From NCBI RefSeq assembly GCF_034259325.1, contig NZ_JAXIVS010000001.1, forward strand, positions 992,001-1,056,000: 64,000 nt of DNA, given 5' to 3'. The translations under genes and the position numbers were made by a program. A model generated the notes under the pieces. That model was not told the origin of the DNA. It was given only the letters and a program-made list of their open reading frames with translations, and made no database searches. The stretch comes from Hyalangium ruber (GTDB lineage Bacteria; Myxococcota; Myxococcia; Myxococcales; Myxococcaceae). Positions 59,143 through 64,000 of the stretch are shown here, in pieces. Numbering within the stretch: position 1 is the first letter of the stretch; each line of letters begins with the position of its first letter.

Positions 59143-60132
59143 CTACTCGGAAATACTTCGGCGGAGGATCTCCGAGAAAGGGACACGGCAGGCACGCAAC
59201 AGTGCGACCAGGGTCGTCACGGCCAATGGCGAGGGGGTGACGAAGTAGCGCTGGGGCGTCAGCCCGGGAAACTCGCCCTTGATCTCCCGGAGCCGTGCCA
59301 AGTACCCGACCCCCGCGAGCTGGCGTTCCAGCCAGCGCACCTGGCGGGCCAGCACGGGCGAGCAGCCCTCCGTGTCCACGTCCACCAACGGACAGAACCC
59401 CAGGGAGAGCTGCCGGACGCCTTCGGCTCGCAGGCGCGAGGCGAGCGTGGCGACCGCCGAGTAGTACACCCCCCACAGCCGTGTCGGCTCGAAGCGGATG
59501 AGGTTCAGCAGATAACCCTGGATGCGGCCACCGTCGAAGTACGGGTCCAGCACCGCATAGCCGAAAACGCGGGCCTCCTCGCCCTGCCGCAGGACGAACA
59601 TCCGCGCGAGCCCATCGTCGTCGAAGGAGAGCGGGCGGTTGAGGAAGTGCATCTCCACGGGTACCGCGCTCTTGCGCAGATAGGCCCGGGTGATGGCCCC
59701 GAGCCGCTCGCGCTCCGAAGCGCTCAGCTCCGAGGGACGCACCTCGAGCACCTCGAAGCCCGCCCGGGCGGCCTTCTTGAGCGCACCGCGCACCTTGGCG
59801 CTGGCCTCTCGCTCCGGCGCATCGAGCGCCATCACCTTGTCCACGCCCATGCCACTGACGCGAAAACGTCGCTCCTCCAGCCCGGCTGCGAGCATCGCGA
59901 CATCGCGGGGGAGGTAGAAGAAGAGCGGGCGCCTGCTGTCCCGGAGGAAGCGCTGGAGCAGCTCCGCCCGATCGCCGCTGGCACAGACGGGAGGACCCAG
60001 GGTCAGCTCGAACCCGAAGGCACGCTGGTAGGCGACGTAGCCAAAGGAGGTCTCGAAATAGGAGAGCCCCCCCTGGAGCGTCGAATACGAGATGGGATCC
60101 GAGCCGTAGGCCCGTACCAGGTCGTGCTTCAC
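59143..60132 (-). CDS. DUF2156 acyltransferase (GNAT fold, MprF C-terminal-like)
   Basis: The 329-residue product starts at ATG 60132. It reads like the DUF2156 family, the cytosolic domain that in MprF transfers amino acids from aminoacyl-tRNA to phosphatidylglycerol. Matches are the central VSGMGVDKVMALDAPE, the KVRGALKKAARAGFEVLEV region and the end GVRQLSLGFCPLVDVDTEG, a counterpart of the family's LGMAPL segment. There is no membrane domain, unlike MprF, so it is a stand-alone enzyme. It is divergent from a B12-dependent radical-SAM gene with only 27 bp between starts. The acyl donor and acceptor are unknown. Confidence 0.86.
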   Translation of the reverse strand: MKHDLVRAYGSDPISYSTLQGGLSYFETSFGYVAYQRAFGFELTLGPPVCASGDRAELLQRFLRDSRRPLFFYLPRDVAMLAAGLEERRFRVSGMGVDKVMALDAPEREASAKVRGALKKAARAGFEVLEVRPSELSASERERLGAITRAYLRKSAVPVEMHFLNRPLSFDDDGLARMFVLRQGEEARVFGYAVLDPYFDGGRIQGYLLNLIRFEPTRLWGVYYSAVATLASRLRAEGVRQLSLGFCPLVDVDTEGCSPVLARQVRWLERQLAGVGYLARLREIKGEFPGLTPQRYFVTPSPLAVTTLVALLRACRVPFSEILRRSISE

Positions 60133-60159
60133 GCCTCCACGTTACGGTATTTTCGAGCG

Positions 60160-61749
60160 GTGAACCGTCTCAAGGTCGGCGTCGTGGAGCTGTTGGCGCA
60201 CTCGGTCACCACGCCACTCCTGCGCCGCCGCGTCATCGCGCCCGGGACGGCGTCGGTGATGCCGCAGGCCGTGGCGGTCTGGGCGGAGGAGCTCGGCTGC
60301 GAGGTCCACTATGCCGTCTGGACGGCACAGGAAGACCTCGTGCGCCTGCTCCCGGACGGTCTGGACGTCGTGTTCATCTCCGCGTTCACCCGGGCCTCTT
60401 TCGTGGCGTACGCGCTCTCCTGCTCCCTCCGCGCGCGAGGCGTAGTGACCGTCCTCGGAGGTCCACACGCCCAGTCGTTCGCGGAGCACGCGCGCGAGCA
60501 CTTCGACTACATCTGCCAGACCACGGACCGCGCATTGATCGCCGGGCTCCTCGGAGCGCCCGAGCGGCAGGCGCGGGGTGTCATCCTCTCCGCCAAGGAA
60601 GGGCCCACCACGCTCCCCAGCGTCGCCCAGCGCGCGCGGTTCATCGAGCACTGCCTCCAGAAGGGTACCCACGTCCTACGGCTGGTGCCCATGCTGGGCA
60701 GCCTGGGCTGTCCGTACACCTGCAGCTTCTGCGTGGACGCCCCCACGCGGTGGCAGGGCCTGCCCGTGGAGCCGCTCATCGAGGACCTGCGCTTCATCGA
60801 GCGCCGCTGGGGGGCCGACACGCTGGTGGGGTGGCACGATCCAAACTTCGGCGTCCGCTTCGATGAATACCTGGGCGCCATCGAGAACTCGGGCACACGC
60901 CTGGTGCATTGCGCCCACATGAGCCTGTCCTTGATGAGCGCCGCGAACGTCCGCCGGCTGGGCAAGGCCCGCTTCGGGCTGCTGGGGCCTGGCATCGAGT
61001 CATGGTTCGACTTCTCCGACAAGTCGGGGCGCGCGCGGCTGCTGGGAGAGGCCAAGGTCCAGCACGTGGCGCAGGCCCTGAACGTCGTCCAGGCCGAGGT
61101 GCAGCACATCCAGACGAACATGATCGTCGGGCTGGACACGGACCAGGGAGACCTGCCCTGGGAGCTGACGAAGCGGCTCGTGGAACTCTCCCCCGGCATC
61201 TACCCGACCTACTTCCTGGTGACGAACTTCTACAACGCGCCGCTCAGCCGCGAGCTGCATGCCTCCGGACGCACGCTGGCCATGCCGTTCTCGCTGCTCG
61301 ACACCAACTGCTTCGGCAACGTGCGCCCTCTGCACTACTCCCCTGTCGAGCTCTACGACCGGCTCATCGGGCTCTACGAATTCGCCTACTCGTGGCGCGC
61401 CGTCCTCCGCCGCACGCGGGTGACTCCCGGGGGTTGGGGAAAGCTGGTGAACTTCGGCCGCAGCGTGGACGAAGGACGAGGCTTCATCGACTTCCACAAG
61501 CGCACCCGCGCTCGACTGGAGGAAGACCGCGAGCTGCGCGCGTTCTACGAAGGTGAGCGCGAGGCGCCGCCCACCTCCTTCATGGACGAGGTGAAGACCC
61601 AGCTCGGCCCCTACCAGGAGCTGCTGCCCGAAGCGCTCCTCTCCCCCGAGCGCTACGCCGAGTCCTTCCGCGCCTCCGCCGAAGCCGCCGTGCTCACGCT
61701 CCGCGAGCCCGTCGCCGGAGCCGTGCCCCGGGAGCGCGTGGCCTCCTGA
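60160..61749 (+). CDS. B12-binding-type radical-SAM enzyme
   Basis: The 529-residue product starts at GTG 60160; the frame is open further upstream inside the divergent gene, so GTG is the first fitting start, though its ribosome binding site is weak. Residues about 1-150 form a B12-binding-like domain (GVVELLAHSVTTPLLRRRVIAPGTASVMPQAVAVWAEELGCEVHY, VVFISAFTRASFVAYALSCSLRARGVVTVLGGPHAQSF). The 4Fe-4S motif is Cys184-x3-Cys188-x2-Cys191 in CPYTCSFC. The barrel continues to about 400 (HIQTNMIVGLDTDQGDLPW). The tail is helical. Such enzymes perform methylations or other radical reactions on lipids or peptides. It is divergent from the DUF2156 gene. Confidence 0.9.
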   Translation: MNRLKVGVVELLAHSVTTPLLRRRVIAPGTASVMPQAVAVWAEELGCEVHYAVWTAQEDLVRLLPDGLDVVFISAFTRASFVAYALSCSLRARGVVTVLGGPHAQSFAEHAREHFDYICQTTDRALIAGLLGAPERQARGVILSAKEGPTTLPSVAQRARFIEHCLQKGTHVLRLVPMLGSLGCPYTCSFCVDAPTRWQGLPVEPLIEDLRFIERRWGADTLVGWHDPNFGVRFDEYLGAIENSGTRLVHCAHMSLSLMSAANVRRLGKARFGLLGPGIESWFDFSDKSGRARLLGEAKVQHVAQALNVVQAEVQHIQTNMIVGLDTDQGDLPWELTKRLVELSPGIYPTYFLVTNFYNAPLSRELHASGRTLAMPFSLLDTNCFGNVRPLHYSPVELYDRLIGLYEFAYSWRAVLRRTRVTPGGWGKLVNFGRSVDEGRGFIDFHKRTRARLEEDRELRAFYEGEREAPPTSFMDEVKTQLGPYQELLPEALLSPERYAESFRASAEAAVLTLREPVAGAVPRERVAS

Positions 61750-61774
61750 AGGAGGCCCGCCACTCCGGGAGCGT

Positions 61775-63733
61775 CTACCCCACCGCCGCCTTGCGCACGG
61801 CGAGCTGCGAGGGGCTCGGAAGCTGCGAGAGCAGCCATTGGGCGGTGTCCGCCGTGATGGTCACGTGGGGGTCGTTCGCCGAGCCAATCCAGGCATCGAG
61901 GTCCGACGGCGTCTGCGTGACGTTCTGCACCAACTGCGTGGCGCTGTACACACTGAGCGAGCTCATCGACAGCGCGCTGATGGTCGGCACGAAGCACCCG
62001 TTCGCATACTGCATCGTGGCGTCGTAGCCGGCCTGGCTCACCGCGCTCGAGATGGTCTGGAAGAAGGCCGAGGTTCCACCGGGCGCGGAGTCGTAGGCGG
62101 GGGACTGCCCTCCCCAGGAGACGTAGTCGACCCAGCCCGCGACCTGGGTGGCGAAGACCACATAGTTCTCGCCCGAGCCGCCGGCCTGCGAGTCATAAAT
62201 GCCCGGCGAGGTGGCGATGTAGAACTGGAAGAACGGATCATTGACCTCGTACACCGGTTGGGACGCGGGCGGGGTGCCGTTGAGCGTCCCATCCGTCGCT
62301 CCGTTGGAGACGCCCAGCAGCTTGGGCTGCTTGGGGAACCCGCCCAGCGCGCTCAGGTTGGCGAGGAAGTTAGTGCGCAGCGGAGAGATCTCCTGGCTCG
62401 AGGAGGGACCCGGCACCCAGGAGATGAGCATCTCCTGCGCCGCCTTGCTGAGGAGCAGCTGGGAAGGCTGCTGGAGCCCGGCGCTCTGCGTCTTCTCCCA
62501 GAGCACCTGGACGAAGTACTGCACCCCGACGGGGACGTTCGCCCCGAGGTGCGGGGTGTCGTAGGAGACGTAGTGCGTCGTCTGGTGCGGCAGGTTGTTC
62601 TGCTCCATGTAGGCCAGGGCATAGCGCGCTACCAGCCCGCCCATGCTCGCGCCGCCGACGACGAGGTTCGTGCTCGAGGACGTCTGGGAGATGGCCTGCT
62701 GGATGGCGGCGATCATCACCCCGGCGTTGGCCTCCAGGTAGTTGGTGCCATCATCGAAGCCCACCAGCACCAGGTCGTAGCCCATCGCCAACAGGTTGGT
62801 GGCGAGGTTCTGCTCGTTGAAGATGTTCCAGAGCGTGTCGAGCGAATATCCCCCCGGGAAGCCCTCGGCCATGATGAGGGGGTTGGTGAGCTGGGTGTGG
62901 CCAGCCCCGTAGAGGACGTAGGCGTAGCCGGTCGCGGTCACGTTCTGGAAGGAGATGGGCGAGGAGAGCGCCCAGATGTCACTGGCGCCCGGAGCCGACG
63001 CCTCGGCCACCGTGAGGCGGCAGCTCGCGGCGAGGGCGGGCTGCTCCGGCCGGGCGCGAACGCGAATCACCTTGTCCCCGGCCGACGAATAGGTGACCGC
63101 GATGGGCTGGTCGAGTGTCACCGGCCGATAGCCGCCGCCGTCGCCGAAGTCGATCTCCACCGCCACGGGAGCAGCGCCGGGGTTGGTGAGCACCAGGTCG
63201 GAAGGCACGAGGTAGCGCACGGTCCGGCCGTAATTCACGTGCGGCAGCAGCTCGAGGACGCGGTACTCGTCCTTGCAGAGCGGAGAGGCGAAGAACGCCG
63301 TCTGCTCCTCCAGCCCTCCTCCGGGCTGGGAGAACTCCGCCTCGGGGAACTGTCCGCCCTCCCGGACGTAGGTACCCATGACGGCAGCGAGCTGCTTGCC
63401 CGGCGCCTGGTAGCGAAAGTGGCCCAGCGCGAGCGGGATGACGCCCTGCTCCCGGTGGCGGGCCGCCCGCGCCTCGACCTCCGACAGCGGCGGCAGCGTC
63501 GTGCCCGGAAGCGCGCCCTGGGTCAGCTCCATGTAGAACTGCTTCCACTGGGGCTGACTCAGGACGGGCGCGGCGCCGCCCTCACTCTGGCCGAGACGCA
63601 ACGGGGACAGTGTGGCCCCGTAGAGGATGCCGGTCGGCACGGTGGTCGGACTGGCCAGCTGCTTCAACCGCTGCTGGAGCTGCTGGATGCGCGTGGCGTT
63701 CTGGCGTGCGTTCTGAAGTGTCGTGCTCGTCAT
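61775..63733 (-). CDS. Lipase/esterase-like alpha/beta-hydrolase, no signal peptide
   Basis: The 652-residue product starts at ATG 63733 with GAGGA about 8 nt upstream. The first 40 residues are Gln-rich helices. Residues 130-230 form a beta-rich domain (NYGRTVRYLVPSDLVLTNPGAAPVAVEIDFGDGGGYRPVTL) like a PKD/Ig fold. The hydrolase core follows: PLIMAEGFPGGYSLDTLW, YDLVLVGFDDGTNYL with the strand-Asp, nucleophile Ser363 in GGASMGGLVARYAL and HYVSYDTPHLGANVPVG. The fold is that of lipases and PGAP1-like hydrolases (DUF676-like). There is no Sec signal, so it may be cytosolic or exported by another route. It follows the partial gene at 63767, 33 nt away, on the same strand. Confidence 0.85.
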   Translation of the reverse strand: MTSTTLQNARQNATRIQQLQQRLKQLASPTTVPTGILYGATLSPLRLGQSEGGAAPVLSQPQWKQFYMELTQGALPGTTLPPLSEVEARAARHREQGVIPLALGHFRYQAPGKQLAAVMGTYVREGGQFPEAEFSQPGGGLEEQTAFFASPLCKDEYRVLELLPHVNYGRTVRYLVPSDLVLTNPGAAPVAVEIDFGDGGGYRPVTLDQPIAVTYSSAGDKVIRVRARPEQPALAASCRLTVAEASAPGASDIWALSSPISFQNVTATGYAYVLYGAGHTQLTNPLIMAEGFPGGYSLDTLWNIFNEQNLATNLLAMGYDLVLVGFDDGTNYLEANAGVMIAAIQQAISQTSSSTNLVVGGASMGGLVARYALAYMEQNNLPHQTTHYVSYDTPHLGANVPVGVQYFVQVLWEKTQSAGLQQPSQLLLSKAAQEMLISWVPGPSSSQEISPLRTNFLANLSALGGFPKQPKLLGVSNGATDGTLNGTPPASQPVYEVNDPFFQFYIATSPGIYDSQAGGSGENYVVFATQVAGWVDYVSWGGQSPAYDSAPGGTSAFFQTISSAVSQAGYDATMQYANGCFVPTISALSMSSLSVYSATQLVQNVTQTPSDLDAWIGSANDPHVTITADTAQWLLSQLPSPSQLAVRKAAVG

Positions 63734-63766
63734 GGGAGTCCTCGAACGGGGCTGGGGCTGTTCGGG

Positions 63767-64000
63767 CTAGCGCGCCTGGAGGGCCTGACGAGGAGCCTGA
63801 CGACGACTCACGTTGCGCTGCGAGCGGGCCGCCACCTTGGCCGAGTCACTCGACATGTTCTCGAAGCAGAACGCCTGGCCGTTGGAGAGCTGGAACTCCA
63901 CCCCCTGGTACCAGAGGGCGCTCGAGCCGAACGGCGTCTGCACGAGCTTCCAACCATCGTTCAGCGCGTAGGTCACCTGCGTGTAGTCCCCATCCTGCGT
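63767..64000 (-). CDS. Protein running off the right edge (partial, 5' end missing)
   Basis: The C-terminal 77 residues are visible; the frame is open to the window edge (TQDGDYTQVTYALNDGWKL). The part ahead of the end is beta-rich (VQTPFGSSALWYQGVEFQLSNGQAFCFENMSS), then a basic tail rich in Arg and Gln (SQRNVSRRQAPRQALQAR). It is upstream of the lipase-like gene and probably in the same operon. No family can be given from this fragment. Confidence 0.7.
   Translation of the reverse strand, partial: TQDGDYTQVTYALNDGWKLVQTPFGSSALWYQGVEFQLSNGQAFCFENMSSDSAKVAARSQRNVSRRQAPRQALQAR

Noticed and set aside
59080-60159. Upstream extension of the radical-SAM frame by 360 codons
   Set aside because: It overlaps the whole DUF2156 gene on the other strand; the extra residues are low-complexity and not like the family.
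1-64000. tRNA, rRNA, insertion sequence or prophage genes
   Set aside because: No cloverleaf, transposase, integrase or phage structural gene was recognised; a tRNAscan-SE and Infernal run would be needed to exclude small RNAs.

Overview
The window looks like chromosomal DNA of a myxobacterium of the Cystobacterineae type (Myxococcus/Archangium/Cystobacter/Stigmatella group). The reasons are high GC with strong third-position GC, a MYXO-CTERM sorting tail on a surface protein, a DUF2378-type protein, a SitA6/SitI6-like toxin and immunity pair of the outer-membrane-exchange kind, and many large lipoproteins and envelope proteins. No rRNA, tRNA, CRISPR array, IS element or phage gene was recognised. 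Coding density is very high; no gene-free stretch exceeds about 300 bases.

Region 1 (1-4785, all minus strand) is part of a non-flagellar type III secretion cluster. Read 5' to 3' it holds a small helical protein, a Gly/Ser-rich candidate secreted protein, an LcrH/SycD-like TPR chaperone, a Gly-rich small protein, a FliA/WhiG-type sigma factor, SctI, SctJ, and a protein cut by the window edge that reads like the flagellar switch protein FliG. SctI-SctJ-FliG-like repeats the flagellar fliE-fliF-fliG order and sits beside a flagellar-class sigma factor. This suggests a system close to the flagellum/injectisome split and is the most interesting item here.

Region 2 (5048-16757, plus) holds a small secreted protein, a five-gene envelope transport operon (ABC ATPase, two FtsX-type permeases, LolA-like periplasmic protein, outer-membrane barrel), a protein that resembles a radical-SAM barrel without the cluster cysteines, a Ser/Thr kinase with almost no activation segment, and a flavin amine oxidase.

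Region 3 (16828-33775) is rich in surface proteins: a MYXO-CTERM lipoprotein with eight Ig-like repeats of exactly 285 bp spacing, an OmpA protein with calcium-binding TSP3 repeats, a coiled-coil secreted protein, an LVIVD propeller lipoprotein, a metallopeptidase-propeller-barrel fusion, a CotH-kinase lipoprotein and a PPC-repeat lipoprotein.

Region 4 (34046-49624) holds a multi-PAS histidine kinase, an SH3/NlpC-P60 lipoprotein, an NHL-like propeller, a TetR-SDR pair with matching operators, a MAPEG protein, a DUF2378 protein, and the pbpC/alpha-2-macroglobulin pair.

Region 5 (49868-64000) starts with the SitAI-like toxin/immunity pair, then trmJ, a DUF1028 protein, a pseudouridine synthase, a PilZ protein, a double alpha/beta-hydrolase, sthA, a divergent DUF2156 acyltransferase / B12-radical-SAM pair, and a cytoplasmic-looking lipase whose upstream neighbour runs off the window. 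Alternative starts (TTG, GTG) backed by good ribosome binding sites are common and were used where they fit better than an ATG.
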